A stretch of DNA of 64,000 nucleotides. It comes from Pomphorhynchus laevis (Eukaryota; Acanthocephala; Palaeacanthocephala; Echinorhynchida; Pomphorhynchidae). A model generated the notes under the pieces. It searched no databases. It had not been told where the DNA came from and was given only the letters and a program-made list of their open reading frames with translations. Of the stretch, positions 11,506 to 23,679 are shown in pieces. The position numbers and the translations under genes are program-made. The stretch spans positions 1-64,000 of the forward strand of contig WNNJ02000213.1 of NCBI GenBank assembly GCA_012934845.2. The letters are read 5' to 3'. Position 1 is the stretch's first letter, and each line of letters begins with the position of its first letter.

Positions 11506-12073
11506 TATCTATTAGTGAAATCGCAAAATTCATAATAAATCATTAATATGTAATATTTAAATATTAAATTAATGTAGTTCTTTTTCAACTAATAAATATA
11601 GAAAACTTGGCGTTAATGCTATAGACGGATCAGTAGAGCCCGACAGCGATGTTCTTTGTACTTTATTATCATACGTAAATATGTCAAAATATATGCTTAT
11701 TGATGAAATAAGGCGTGCAAATATTCTCATTCGCAGTTGAGAATTAGAACATTATGTTCGAAAAGTGTAAACAACAATCTTTCTTGAACAACACAATTGT
11801 TCAAATCAGCATATGTTTTTGCATAGTTCAGCTATTTCAACAGTTAATTATATCCATATCGTGTAAGGTATCAGATTTAATTAATCTGTTTATAACTGAG
11901 ATTTTACAATTTACAAGAAGGTTACCTGAAGTTAAACTTGAAAAAAGATACTCTTAAACGAAGGTAATCATCTTATTATCGATTTGTCTAATCTTAATCT
12001 AATTATTTGTCTATGAGATAAATCTATTAAAATTTAAAACACTTATTTTTTGCTAAACACCATCTACACTTAC

Positions 12074-12187
12074 GATGCCTAAATTTAATATATTTTTTAA
12101 GATTGCTCTCCGTTTTGAAGTTGGATTTGAATCCATCATAATGATCTTAATTATATTAAGTTGTTGCCTATTGAATTTGGCTTTGGT
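12074..12187 (-). CDS. PSME3: PA28-gamma (REG) N-terminal region exon (probable)
   Basis: The exon is 114 nt (38 codons), phase 0 at both ends, donor GTAAGT at 12073, acceptor GTTCGTAG. It begins TKAKFNRQQLNIIKIIM and contains DSNPTSKRRAIL. Joined to the exon at 15187, its text aligns with the PSME3 N-terminal helix and loop: LLE....F....LNI...(H/M)..(D/M)(S/N)..P, and the basic SKRR resembles the KKRR stretch of the family's nuclear-localisation region. The assignment rests on phase continuity, order and this weak similarity, so it is less certain than the downstream exons. Confidence 0.5.
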
Positions 12188-12300
12188 CTACGAACTGCAT
12201 GCGCCGTGTCACTTCTAGACGACTACTTTAGTACCATAGTGATGGAGTACCATGCAGCTGATCCGTATATATGATTTGATAAATACTATATGGAATATAG

Positions 12301-12468
12301 AATTATTGAAGATGGATCAAAGAAAGTAAAATTTGATTTAATATTTCGCTAATCTCTGTTAGCATCTTCAAAAAATTACAGAAAATTAGTAATTTTCTGA
12401 AGATGCTAACATAGGTTAGCGAAATTTCAAATAAAATTTTCCACTTTTTTGATCCAGCTCCAATAATT
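12301..12468. repeat. Foldback (MITE-like) element, ~168 bp
   Basis: This is nearly a full palindrome. The left end AATTATTGAAGATGGATCAAA pairs with the right end TTTGATCCAGCTCCAATAATT, and GTTAGCATCTTCA pairs with TGAAGATGCTAAC at the centre. Half copies occur at about 34288-34345 and 34809-34885 (same GGAGCTGGATCAAA end). No coding potential; it probably moved with a transposase supplied in trans. Confidence 0.7.
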
Positions 12469-14226
12469 CTTTATCTTTATTGAGACTTCCGATTTCGGAT
12501 TAATTCATATGTAGAAAATATATTGGACAGTTTTTAATAATTTAAAGTAATATTTATTACTTTATAATTAAAGCAATTTCTATTATATCTCAATTGCTTT
12601 ACCTTCTACTAGAATATGAAAGTTCCCTTTATACCAAAATATCGAACATTACAAGCAACAAAATTCAAAGTAGCTAATCTGAGAGTAGTTCACCCAATAA
12701 TTTTTTATCAATAATGGATCATTATTATCAACTATTTAAGAACTATATGGAATATTTAATCATCAGCATCTATATTGAAGCTAATTACAATTTATTCAAG
12801 CATTATCATTATGTAAATATGTACTATCAAATTTACGTAAATTTTAAAACAATGATTGTTCAATATTTATTAAATATAAATGTTAAAATTATTAATTAAT
12901 TGGAAAGGTTAATGTGACGATTATTTAAATGTCAAATTTATTTAAATTATGAAACTTACATTAATACATCCATTAAAATTAATTCATATTATTATAGACA
13001 ATAATAAATTATTCTGAAATACTTTTAAAACAATTATAAACCCCAAATTAATGTTTTATTATCTTTGTTGATTTTGTAAATATTATAAAATTCTACCATA
13101 ATATTATGTGATGCTATTTATGTTATAATTATATATTTAATTATAAATTATATAAGATAATTCTAATTTTATTTAATTTTATACTTACTTTTACATTGTT
13201 TCCAGTTTCTTTATTAACTATTTTCTGTTTAAACAATGGGCCCTTAAAAATTACAAACTGAATTACAGTTTTAATAGACTGAATTCAAATGAATGACAAT
13301 GCAACATCTCAAAAGACAACAAGTATGGTATAAACATCATGTATAATCTATGCAATATCACTATTAAAAGCAATTTCAGGCAAGGGTTATCTCGCGAAAA
13401 ATGAAGTAATTTTTATTAAAAATGAAGAAAAAGTTATTTATTAAAAATAACATATTTTTAAATATTTGGATAATCAAAATATTTGTAAATATCATGAATT
13501 ACATAGCGAACAGCAGATTGAAAATTTTGAGTATTAACAAAAATTTTTATAATGTGAAAGATTTTAATGTAATTTATTTAGCTTTCCGATCTCAAATATT
13601 TAATTGAAAATTTTTGCTGTTTTTATGTATAAATGACAACATTAGAGTTTATTTTTGAGTTTTATATTAGGAGAATTTTAAATGCTGGAGTCCAAGTTAT
13701 TGTATCAATGCCATGTCGAATCAAGATCTTTTCCTAAATTTGAAACAAATTGTAACTGAATGTTCTATAAAGCGCGTTTTGTGGAAAGATGAGTATGGAT
13801 ATTCTTATACAGAAATTAAATCTAAATATTTGCTAAATAATTACTTTAATTGAGAAGGTATTTTTTTGTGGGTTGAATTTGAGAAATTCATGGAATAAGT
13901 GATCTTAATAACTGTGATATTACAATTAGGCTGATATTAAGGCTTTCTATTAAACCCAGATAATAATGCAATACTGATAATTTTGTAATAAAATATTGAA
14001 TATAATTGTCGACTTTTTTATAATATTCTTTTAGACTCATTTTTCTTCAATACGTGTCCTAGGTGGGTGTAGTCTACTATTTTTACATTTTTGTGCCAGT
14101 TTGAACGATACATTTCTTTTACTTAAGCAAATATTTATTAAATCTGGATGTGTCCAGATTTAAAGTCCGCTTTCATTCGACATAATATAGCTATTAATTT
14201 ACTTTGAAGGACATTTACTTTCTCGA
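12469..14226. other. AT-rich intronic spacer
   Basis: No supported feature. Short open frames (around 12714, 13422 and 13678) consist almost entirely of AT-rich codons and lack splice signals or a family match. It lies between two predicted exons of the PA28 gene. Confidence 0.4.
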
Positions 14227-14790
14227 ATCCCCATCGTATGCCACTACGCTATGTTAGACAGTATTTATTTAAATTAATAAGATTATTTTTGGACTTTGTA
14301 ATATTCTTTATTATTACATTTAGTCTGTCATAATCACTATACAACTTTTAATTAAAAAACAAATAAGAATCGAATAAATAATCAAAAAACAAATAATCAA
14401 TCGTTCTAGATTTGAGCATCGGTGTGCACAACAATTAATGCATTGCTTACGAACACACACAGCCCTTACAAACAGCTGTTCGACCATTACAAGTGCAGCA
14501 TCGCTTATTCGCAGACTGTTCTGTCATGGTGATTTGATATAAGTGAACAATATAGTAATCATTGTATGTTAATTATTTCTCAAACTTTATTTAATATTTA
14601 TGCTTGAAAGCTCAAGTATTTAATAATGTCGATACAAATCGCAGTAGATTTGTTATTTCTCAAACTCTTTTTAGTACTACTACGCTATGTTACACAGTAT
14701 TTATTTAAATTTATATTTTTGGACTTTGTAATTCCATTTAGTCTGCCATAATTACTATACAACTTTTAATTAAAAAACAAATAATAATTT
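14227..14790. repeat. Direct repeats flanking a Cys-rich coding remnant
   Basis: About 100 bp containing CTACGCTATGTTA.ACAG, TTTTTGGACTTTGTAAT and CTATACAACTTTTAATTAA occurs at 14250-14365 and again at 14683-14785. Between the copies, minus strand 14398-14539 reads MTEQSANKRCCTCNGRTAVC followed by KGCVCS. The CxxC..C..C.C spacing resembles Cys-rich knuckles seen in some retroelement proteins. The arrangement looks like a solo remnant of a mobile element; family unknown. Confidence 0.4.
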
Positions 14791-15186
14791 AGCTTTGTAC
14801 ATTGCAGTAATAAATCAAATCAAATTATTATGACTAATTGTGACTAATGTCAAATATACGTGGCATTATGATTAATGTCACTCATTTATCAAATAAAGTT
14901 GTGGCAACAAAGTAAATTTACAGAGGCATAAAATTCATAGACATAAATTACATAGTCTAAATCCATAGACATATAAAGCAATTGTAAAGTTTCATGAACT
15001 GTTTATTTCATTTGGTTATAATATTCATTTCGGTTCTGGTTATAAAATATTTTTAAAGGACATGACGAAAATACAGTTTGAATTCTTTTTCCTCGTTGCG
15101 CGCTTCTACAAAAATCATAGTAATTTCGACTAATGCAATCTAATACTTCTGTTACATAATGTTTGAAAAATGTTTGCAGCACATAC

Positions 15187-15286
15187 CTCTAACAACGCTT
15201 TTACGGCATTTATATTTGCCATCCAGCCAACCTTAATGGCATCATCAGCTTTGACCATAATATCGGTAAAGACATCGTGTTCATCT
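15187..15286 (-). CDS. PSME3: PA28-gamma (REG) N-terminal helix exon (probable)
   Basis: The exon is 100 nt with acceptor ATTTCATTGCAG and donor GTATGT at 15186. It reads DEHDVFTDIMVKADDAIK, then VGWMANINAVKALLE, with one leading base (needs a phase-2 upstream donor), and exits in phase 0. The exit matches the exon at 12074. The helical pattern and the terminal KALLE-T line up with the KKLLELDSF region of PSME3 helix 1. Similarity is weak and I did not find the first coding exon upstream; the LINE-B block beyond 16.4 kb may lie in that intron. The splice signals and coding quality are good, so an exon is likely even if its gene is uncertain. Confidence 0.55.
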
Positions 15287-16142
15287 CTGCAATGAAATCA
15301 TATAATAGTGATTATTTTTAAAAGGTAACATTTTACTTTTCCGGATATGGAATTGATGAATTTGCAGAACGACGGTAGCTCGGGATATAATTGAGTTGAG
15401 GTACCATGATGATAACTACATTGTAGTAAAACAAACTAATATGAAAAATCTTGAAAATATTAAAAAGGTCATAAAGTACCCTTCAGTACTTTAGTATTTT
15501 TTTCGACAGCATTCCATACATACCTTATGTGAATATTCATAAATCATTTAAGGCTTTAACTTTTATAAATAGAAAATAATGAAGTCATTATAGTCCTTGT
15601 AATTGTAGCAACATGTTTAGGACACAAGGTTTCTTACTCTTGGAAATGCTGATTTTGTTCGGAACAACTATGTAGTGGAATGAATTTCATGAGTCACTCC
15701 GCTGCAAGGTCAAAAATGAAGAAGTAGACAAATGATAAAAGTTTTAGTTTATCCTTCACTTCACTTAAGATATTCAAATGCATAATAAATTGTTGTTTAG
15801 AGTAATTTATGATCTGGAAGAACTTTTAATGAATCAAAAATTTAAGTACTAAAAATGTGACAATATATTGCTTAAAGTCTTATTTTATGTTCGTCAAAAA
15901 GGACGTTGTAATTTGTGCGATCGCAGAATTACATGATAAATTTCACAATTCTAGTTTATCATTCACTTCACTACAGATCTGCAATGCATAGTATTTTTGG
16001 ATATACCGTTTTAGTTTTATGTATATCGTCGCATGTATTTATTATATTTTACAAATATCTCAAATGTGTTTTTGCTAAATTCAATAAAATGATGTTGTTA
16101 GACTTTACTTCTTTGATTCTATATAAAAATGTATTGCTAATT

Positions 16143-16195
16143 ATTCCACTGTTATTCAATTCAACAGAGCTTTAACAGTATTGGCATTGAATAAC
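16143..16195 (+). repeat. Left member of a duplication flanking the LINE-B block
   Basis: The text from ATTCCACTGTTATTCAATTC to GGCATTGAATAAC is repeated with a few substitutions at 20833-20887. The two copies bracket the whole 16.4-20.5 kb LINE-B inverted pair. Confidence 0.6.
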
Positions 16196-16439
16196 CATGT
16201 GTAAAAAATTAATTTAAAAAATAGAAATTTGTAAGAATATAAATAAATATTTATTTTAATAAAAAAGAAATGCTTTTATTCTAAAATCATCAATAATATT
16301 TCCACACCCGGTGCTATTATAAGAAATTCAAAAACAAGGTTAACAGTTTAATTTCAGTTTGCTATTTTAAATGAATTTATAATAATAAGATTTTCTCAAC
16401 AGAACATACAATTGTCGATAAAAACACAAAAACACATAG

Positions 16440-18345
16440 TTCGATGAAATACATTCTTCTACGTTCTCTCTTCGCCGACAACTTATTCTGACTTCTTCTA
16501 TACCTTCACGGCCTCAGGTTCATAGGGATCTGAGCCCCATGGAAGAACCAGCGCGCCGTCTTCCGACTGAACCATTCGGGGTGTCTCTTGTCCAACTAAG
16601 AGTCCAGTCGAGGAGGACTATGGTCGGTAATCTCGAGATGATGAGCTTGAGAAACCTTAGTTTTTGCTCTGGGAAACGTCCTCTAGAAAATAGAACTAAT
16701 TTCAAGATAGCCCATGTATTCCAAAGGCATACTTGAGTTTTCCAATTCAATCACATATGTTGTGCCAGTTTCAGAGCTCACCTAGCTCTCTTCAGAATAC
16801 GTTTAGTCTATCCAGGTCAGCTTTCGCCGACCAATTCACCGAAATGGTGAACCCCAGGTGTTTTACTCGACTAAGGAAAATGGGGTGTGATTAAGGCTGC
16901 AAAATGGAGGAGAGTGCAGAGAGTGTTAGTCTCTTAAGTATCTTTTTAATGGCAGAGGCGCCATAAAAGACGATCACATGTGATTTCTCCGAGTTCAAAA
17001 TAAGATTGGAAGGGGTAGCTGGTCTTTTGATCTTGAAAAGAAATGGAGGATGTCCGAGACTACATTTGTGCACCTTCGTCCAGAAAACAAGGCTGTGGTA
17101 TCATCAGCGTATACCACGAGATGTTGATCACTTTTAAAAGTCTTGAAAATAACAATGGATCTAGCAAGATATAAGATAGGAAAAAGCGGGGAGCCTTGAG
17201 GCACACCAGTAATAGGGTAGAACCGCTTGGTGTACAGCAATATCTCCACCCTGTTAACAATTCTCCAGGTAACCAGAGAGACCTGAGAGAAGAGATAACA
17301 AATGGAATAGAAATGCGGTCAAATGCACCAGAGAAGTCAAGAAAAACAGCCACAGCAAGCTGATGAATGTAATCCTGACAAAACTGGTACACTTTACCAA
17401 TTGCTGAATAGACCAAGCGATCTTTGACAATCCTGTGAAAACTTGGTGGGATTAAATTACGCCTACTTAAATGGTCGTGGATTCTACGCGCAAGCGCTTT
17501 TTCGGTAATGGATATGAGGGAATTTTGATACAAATGGGCTGCAAATCTTTAGGACATGAAACAAATGAGAGGAAGAGTGTTATGTACGGAGTAAAGTTGG
17601 TGGTTATGTGCTTTGAGATAAATCGAGTAATGTCATAAGGGAGAAGAATAGACCGCGTCTCCTGAAAGACTATAACATCTGCATCTCTATCAGATAAAAG
17701 GCTAAGGGCAGAAGCACCTCCCGAATTCCACTGAATGATATCCAGTAAAAAAGGCTCTTAAGTACTTCCCAGTGCATCAGTGTAACCGGAGTTGGACGCC
17801 CTCCACCTATTCAGAATCAGAGGCGGAAAATTGGCACATTCCGCTACCAGTCACGATAGGTAGAGTCGTTTGCCAACGGGCAGTATCTTCATTTCCCTCT
17901 TTAGCCACAGCCAAGGTTAAATCCTTCGGAGCGGGCTTCAGAGCGGCTAAGCTCAGCTCTGACTCGGTTCGTTTCTTAGATTTTGGTGACTTCTTTATAT
18001 TGTTGGTCTTTCCAGAAGGAGGAAAACGAAAAGTTTCTGCTTATTGTCCCACCAATTTTTGGGCCAATTTTTCAAGGTGGATCATTAATGCCTGGTGCTT
18101 CTCTTCAATAAATTTCAGAATTTCCATATCCAGCATCCTGTAGTCTTTCTTGTTAGATGAGACAGCTTCCACGAAACTAGTTGGTTTTGCTATCACACTC
18201 CTGGACTGTGGCCAATCTCGGATCTACTATGTGAGATGATGATATGCCCGGTGAGCAAGTGCCTCTCACTCCTGATTCGGACTAGGATGAGGCATCTCAC
18301 TCCAGCTAAATCAATACAATGCAATGTAATCAAGAGCCATTTTCA
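16440..18345 (-). mobile_element. LINE-B copy 1, minus orientation, internally deleted
   Basis: Reading the minus strand from 18345: an ORF1/gag-like segment (FPPSGKTNNIKKSPKSKKR near 18010), the start of ORF2 (EIQMMQML-type text with ITRFISKHI at about 17600), then a jump into the RT: EKALARRIHDHLSRRNLIPP, AVAVFLDFSGAFDRISIPF, GVPQGSPLFPILYL and VYADDTTALFSGRRC (from about 17500 to 17060). The YADD catalytic motif is intact. It ends in a GC-rich 3' part (about 16500-16750) also seen at 20260-20420, 30545-30745 and 41640-41740. The endonuclease and early RT are missing relative to copy 2. Motif order and the PQGSPLFPILY box place it among the I/Jockey/R1-type LINEs. Confidence 0.8.
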
Positions 18346-20550
18346 CTGAATATCCTTCAGCGGAATTCGGGAGGTGCTTCTGCCCTTAGCCTTTTATTTT
18401 GTAGATATGAGATGTTATAGTCCTTTAGGAGAAAATGCCTATTCGACTCTCTCAGGACATTACTCGATTTATCTCTAAGCACATCTACACCCACTATACT
18501 CCGTACATAACCCCACCTACTCATCTTCTTCCCAAGGTCTCTTAACCCTAGTTAAATGCTCCTAAAGATCTTCTCTCCTGTTAAACTACTCTTATCCAGC
18601 CCTGTCTTGTTTAGCGCTATCACTCTGTAAAATAGATAAACACATAAGTATAGTCAATATCTACATGCGTCCAGGGAAGATCCACAAGAATCGTGACCTT
18701 CTGGATCGTATTTTGGGTAGTGGCTATGACATCTTACTTGGTGATTTCAACGACAGAACCGGTCGTTGGATTAATGTAGCATTTCGCAGAGCCAGAAATG
18801 ACTATCTTATTCACAAACCACCGTCCCCCACTTATTATTGCTGAAACCCGTCTGTACTGAGCAGTCACGCCAACAACAAACTACATCTCACGACCAAATT
18901 TGTTGGCGGATAGAGGAAGACACATTGCTTAGAAGGAGGTTTCACTTTTATCCCATCAGAGTGGCTTTCTTTCAGACAGCTATCTAACTCTTACCCGTAA
19001 TTGGTTATGATAGTTTGAATGAATTTAATTCCTACCTCTCATCGCAAGCTAGCGCGTTGCTTTCGACTACCTATAAAGGTCGTATTTACAATCCCACTCA
19101 AACAAAACTAAAGGTCCTGGCTAAAATGATTCAACTTCCAAATCTCTCTGTTTCCGCCAGACAGGTACTATCGAATAAATACTGGAGCTCTAGATGTAGT
19201 TCCAGCTGAGCAGGGATATGGCGAGCCTTGCTTACCTTAATCCTTCTCAGTCTTCCTTTTGGAAGATACTCAAGAAAGAGAAGTTCTTCTGCTGGAAGGA
19301 TAGGGATGTGGGTTGGATTTATGAGCATTGTCATTGACAAAATATTGGAAGAGTCACTATCCCTATATAACTATGAAGCCACTCAATCTCCTCAACCAAT
19401 CTCGTCTTGGTGTGGCTTCGGGAGCAGGGACTTAGCAGTTATAGATATCCTAAACTCCTGGGGTCTACTTGCGGGCACCTACAAATCCGTCGCTACACTA
19501 TCTTCTCGTGCCTATCAGCTTTCGACAGCATATAAAAGAAGATAAGTGGTCTTTACAACGCTTTTAGCCTCACCATTCGATGAAGCCGACATCAATATTA
19601 GTTCCAGAATTCTGTTACCTAAACGTAAATGGGCCGCATTTAATGAGCCGAATGTCCTAAAGACCTGCTGTCAATTTCGATTCAGAACTCCCTCATATCT
19701 ATCTACGAAAACGCGCTTGCGCGTAAAATCCGCGATCATTTTATTAGGCGTAATCTAATCCCACTAAGTTTTTATAGGTTTGTCAAAGGGCGCTTGATCC
19801 ATTCAGCAATTATTGAAGTGTATCAGTTTTGTCGGGATAACAGTCATCAACTTGCTGTGGCTGTTTTCCTTGATTTTTCTGCCGCATTTGATCGCATCTT
19901 CATTCCCTTCGTTATCTCTTCTCTCAGGTTTCTCGGGTTGCCTGCGACCCGAGGGCACACCACTTTCTTTAATCTTATATATTGCTTCCTACATCGAACT
20001 ATATAAGATATTTAAACGAGATCAACATCTGGTAGTATAAGCTGATAATACCACAGCCCTGTTCTCTGGACGCAGGTGCAAAGATGTAGTGTCGGACATC
20101 AGCCGTTTCATTTTAAGATTAAAAGACCAGTTAACCATGTCCAATCTTATTTTGAACTCCTCGAAATCGCAGGCTTAGCATCTGTAGTTGAATGGGAAAA
20201 CCCGAGTGCGCTTCTGGGGTACTTGGGCTATCTCGGGATTAGTCTTCTTTCAGAGAGAACGTCCCCCAGAGTAAAGATTAAGGTTTCTGAAGCTCCTCAT
20301 CTCGCGATTACCGATCATACTTCGCCTCGATTGAATTCTTCGGGGGGGGGGGTGAAATACCCCGGGTTGTTTAGCCAGAAAGCGGCGTGTTGGATTGGCT
20401 GAAGGGCTCAGATCCTACTAGACCTAAGGTCGTGAAGGCATAAGAAAATTGAAATAACATCTGTCGGACCTTGTTATCTTTTCTTTTTCTGCTGGTTTTA
20501 TTTTTAAACTGTTTTAGTGGTTGTATTTTTATTTAATAAAATCTTTATTA
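18346..20550 (+). mobile_element. LINE-B copy 2, plus orientation, ORF2 from its start
   Basis: Starts at the same ORF2 segment as copy 1 (GGAATTCGGGAGGTGCTTCT), then reads the endonuclease ending YMRPGKIHKNRDLLDRILG and YDILLGDFNDRTGRW (about 18655-18770), the linker FWKILKKEKFFCWKDRD, RT motifs AVAVFLDFSAAFDRIFIPF (19850), then ADNTTALFS-like text at about 20040 (the YADD box is damaged), and the shared 3' part to about 20420. Stops and frame changes interrupt it. With copy 1 it forms a head-to-head inverted pair meeting at 18345. Confidence 0.8.
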
Positions 20551-20554
20551 TTAA

Positions 20555-20790
20555 ATAGCGACGAGGGTGAGATCGAACGAATGCATTCTATGATGAAACA
20601 CCATGTTGATATCATTGCAAACTTACAGCAACGGATTGATAGTGCAGCACCCCGGAATTGTCCTTAGTTTACGTCAATTCGATAAGGACACCGAATGTTG
20701 GAATGATTACATAAAAGTTTGTAAAGTTTGATGCCTAAACACAAGGAGACCATTGCATCTCTAGCAGTATAACATTTACAGGAAGAATAT
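20555..20790 (+). mobile_element. Possible LTR-element gag fossil
   Basis: Plus-strand reading gives SMMKHHVDIIANLQQRIDSA followed by a tract resembling the F..D..(E/C)W..Y...F gag pattern of Ty3/gypsy-type elements. Short, broken and without LTRs in view; the assignment is tentative. Confidence 0.3.
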
Positions 20791-20832
20791 TTTTGAATTA
20801 ATTTATAAACTTTTTCATACATAATTTTCTAA

Positions 20833-20887
20833 CTATTTCACTGCTATCCAATTCAACAGAGGTTTTAACAGTGGAAGCATTGAATAA
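20833..20887 (+). repeat. Right member of the duplication flanking LINE-B
   Basis: Near-copy of 16143-16195 (CAATTCAACAGAG, then GCATTGAATAAC). Its position just outside the LINE-B pair suggests a local segmental duplication or an old insertion-linked duplication. Confidence 0.6.
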
Positions 20888-21649
20888 CGTTTTTATTGCT
20901 GAAAATATCGTCTGAATTTTATGTAATTTACAACCTAATCGGGGTTTGTAGAATATTCTTACTGAGAAAATATAATGTTTCATTTTTAGTATTGTATTTC
21001 GCTTCAGTGTTGAACTTAATGAACATTTACTTGATGCCTAAAATAGAAGTTTATGTATAGTATTTCGACTATAAAAAATCTTAGCTTTACTATATGAATT
21101 TTGTATTATTTCTATACTTAGGCTATATGAAAAATGGCTTTGTAAATAAACGGCTATAGTCGACTCTGCATAATAAATCTTGATTCATTAATTCACTTGT
21201 ATATTACATTTATCTGGAATGTCCAAGTTCTTGAGAATACTGTCTGCCTTTAAACATAATAATGTGTATGATTGTCTTCGAAAATTGGACTAAGCAAATC
21301 AGATCAGGTAACTGAGTCTAAGTATATTAAATTATTTATAAATTAAATATAATGATAAACAAAAAATAAATATAATTATAATATAATTTTATAAAAGATT
21401 TTACAACTTATATCAAGCTAAAATTTTAAATTTAAATTTAAAATAAAAGTCAATTTTTATGAATTTACTAATAAATAATAGACGATGCATCAGAATAGGG
21501 ATTAAGGATTAATCAGAATAAGGATTTATACGCCATTTGAAAGAGCACATGAAGATGTACAATAAACAGGATTTTTGCGTAATTTGGTAAAAGTGCGTCA
21601 AACTGAAAAGATCCTAATTTTATAAACTGCGTTAAAAACAAATCAGTTC

Positions 21650-22110
21650 AGGTAACTGAGTATACGTATATTAAATTATTTATAAATGTAACATAATGAT
21701 AAATAATAAATATAAAAATTAAATAATAAATAAGAAATAATTGTTAATAACTAATAATTTTTATAAAAAATTTTATATAACTTATATCAAGCTAAAATTT
21801 AAAATTGAAATATAAACTGCGTTACAATTTTATAAACAGGTAACTGAGTATACGTATATTAAATTATTTATAAATGTAACATAATGATAAATAATAAATA
21901 TAAAAATTAAATAATAAATAAGAAATAATTGTTAATAACTAATAATTTTTATAAAAAATTTTATATAACTTATATCAAGCTAAAATTTAAAATTGAAATA
22001 TAAACTGCGTTACAATTTTATAAACAGGTAACTGAGTATACGTATATTAAATTATTTATAAATGTAACATAATGATAAATAATAAATATAAAAATTAAAT
22101 AATAAATAAT
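21650..22110. repeat. 188-bp tandem repeat, about 2.4 copies
   Basis: AGGTAACTGAGTATACGTAT begins at 21650, 21838 and 22026, exactly 188 bp apart. The first two units are nearly identical. The third decays after about 22100. An older degenerate relative starts near 21306 (GTAACTGAGTCTAAG). The ACTGAGT(C/A)TACGTAT word is also in PLE-1 tails (24357, 24720, 40128 complement), so the array seems to derive from PLE-1 terminal sequence. Confidence 0.85.
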
Positions 22111-22289
22111 TATAAATAATTACATAATTTTATTTAAGATTTCATAACTTATATTAAGTTAAAATAAAAAATTGAAATAAAAAAATCTTATATAATTATT
22201 TGTTATTTATATTTATTTTTATTTATATCTATTTTATAATTTAAATCAAGTTAAAAAAATGAAATTTAAAATAAACGTCATTTTTATGA

Positions 22290-22420
22290 ATTGACTAATA
22301 AATAATAGACGTTGTATCATAATAAGGATTAGAGGTCATCAGGAGGAAATGTTATATAATCAGGTTTCGGTCACTATTCCTCTATCCAACATAGCAGCGA
22401 GGCCATACACGTGCCAATTA
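22290..22420 (-). mobile_element. PLE-1 terminal block (structured), minus orientation
   Basis: On the minus strand it contains the conserved series CTGCTATGTTGGATAGAGG, CCGAAACCTGAT, TTCCTCCTGATGACCTCTA found downstream of the PLE-1 reading frame at 39850-39950. TAGAGG can pair with CCTCTA and GAGGAA with TTCCTC, so it may fold as RNA. There is no associated coding sequence here; it is a solo terminal piece. Confidence 0.6.
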
Positions 22421-23185
22421 CGTAATTGGCAAACTTTACAAAAAGTTTGAAAATTGTCAAGAGATAAGTCTCTAAATAATAGACGATTGTTATTATCAGG
22501 AGGAACTGATATGTAATTAAAATGGCTTTGAATTGATTAATTGAAATGTCGTCAGTTTGTTTTACAGATATTTATTAGAATGTAAAGTGAATGAATAATA
22601 TGTTATTCGCATATTTATCAATTCTATTGTTTTACATTTTCATGACTAATAAATAACAAAGCCAACTTGAATGGAATAGTTTGAAACAGATTGAAAATGA
22701 ATTTTATAATAATACATTAATAATTTGATGTAAGATTATGATGATTATGATCATTATGATGATCATTTGATGATTATGTTCAAAATGTTTGAAAATTGTC
22801 GGGAGATAAGAAATTGGTCTGCACGAAAAAATACTAGAAGATCAAGAGATGATCTATTTAAAAGTATCCGTATAATTTTTAGTTTTATATAGCCAGGAAA
22901 CTTCAAATACCGAATTGACGAAATGTAAATATTACGCTAAGGTAGAAGTTTATGTGTGCAAAATTTTAATACCTTAGTCGGAATAGTATCTTAGTTGGAT
23001 GGATGTTGAGTTAGTAACCGCGTTTTTGTAATTAATATTATTTGAGGATTTACAAACGTAAAGTAGAAAAGTTCAGTCAAATGATAATTCAAGGAAGGAA
23101 AAGTCATCCTTATAATGCATGTATTGTGCATAAATGCAAGAATATAGTGTTTGTTTATTTCGGACATAAACGTTCAAATAAGATT

Positions 23186-23392
23186 TTAGTAGATTTTAAC
23201 ACGCAAGTAAGCAAGTGATTTGTGTGTCAAGAGCTTACAATATTGTTCACGGGCATCATTTAAATATAATCTAGCTATCTCTACCAAATAAACATTTCGT
23301 AGACGCTGATAACGACGCAGTAAAACTTTGGGAACTGCCACATTCATAATCAAACAAAGAAGCTTGGTATGAACGTTGTGGAACAAAATCAT
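23186..23392 (-). CDS. Unrecognised 68-codon open frame
   Basis: The peptide contains MNVAVPKVLLRRYQRL, VYLVEIARLYLNDAREQY and ends THKSLAYLRVKIY. Codon use is less AT-biased than the random frames nearby, and the product is basic and helical. A second frame of the same stretch is also open over some 35 codons, which weakens the call. No splice sites or family are recognised. It could be an exon remnant or part of a mobile element. Confidence 0.25.
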   Translation of the reverse strand: MILFHNVHTKLLCLIMNVAVPKVLLRRYQRLRNVYLVEIARLYLNDAREQYCKLLTHKSLAYLRVKIY

Positions 23393-23679
23393 TTAAATGT
23401 AAGATTTTGTCAATAATTTGGGTCAATCATTTGACACATACTTAGCAAGAATATTTACAAATGATGACGGATAATCTAAATAATAGCCGGGTAATTTTGA
23501 AATCGAGTTAAATCAAGAAACTTCCAGATTCGATGACATTGCAATTTAGGAGGAAAATCGAAATAGTAAGTAAAGAATAAAATGATCAAAAATATTGGTA
23601 TACTTGATATTTAATATTAAATTTAAATATTTAATATTAATATTTAATATTAAATTTTATATTAATTAATATTTAATCC

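Noticed and set aside
16539-16736. Plus-strand frame MEEPARRLPTEPFG
   Set aside because: Antisense shadow of the LINE-B 3' region.
17772-18143. 123-codon plus-strand frame
   Set aside because: Antisense of the LINE-B ORF1-like segment; the minus strand carries the Lys/Ser-rich ORF1 text.
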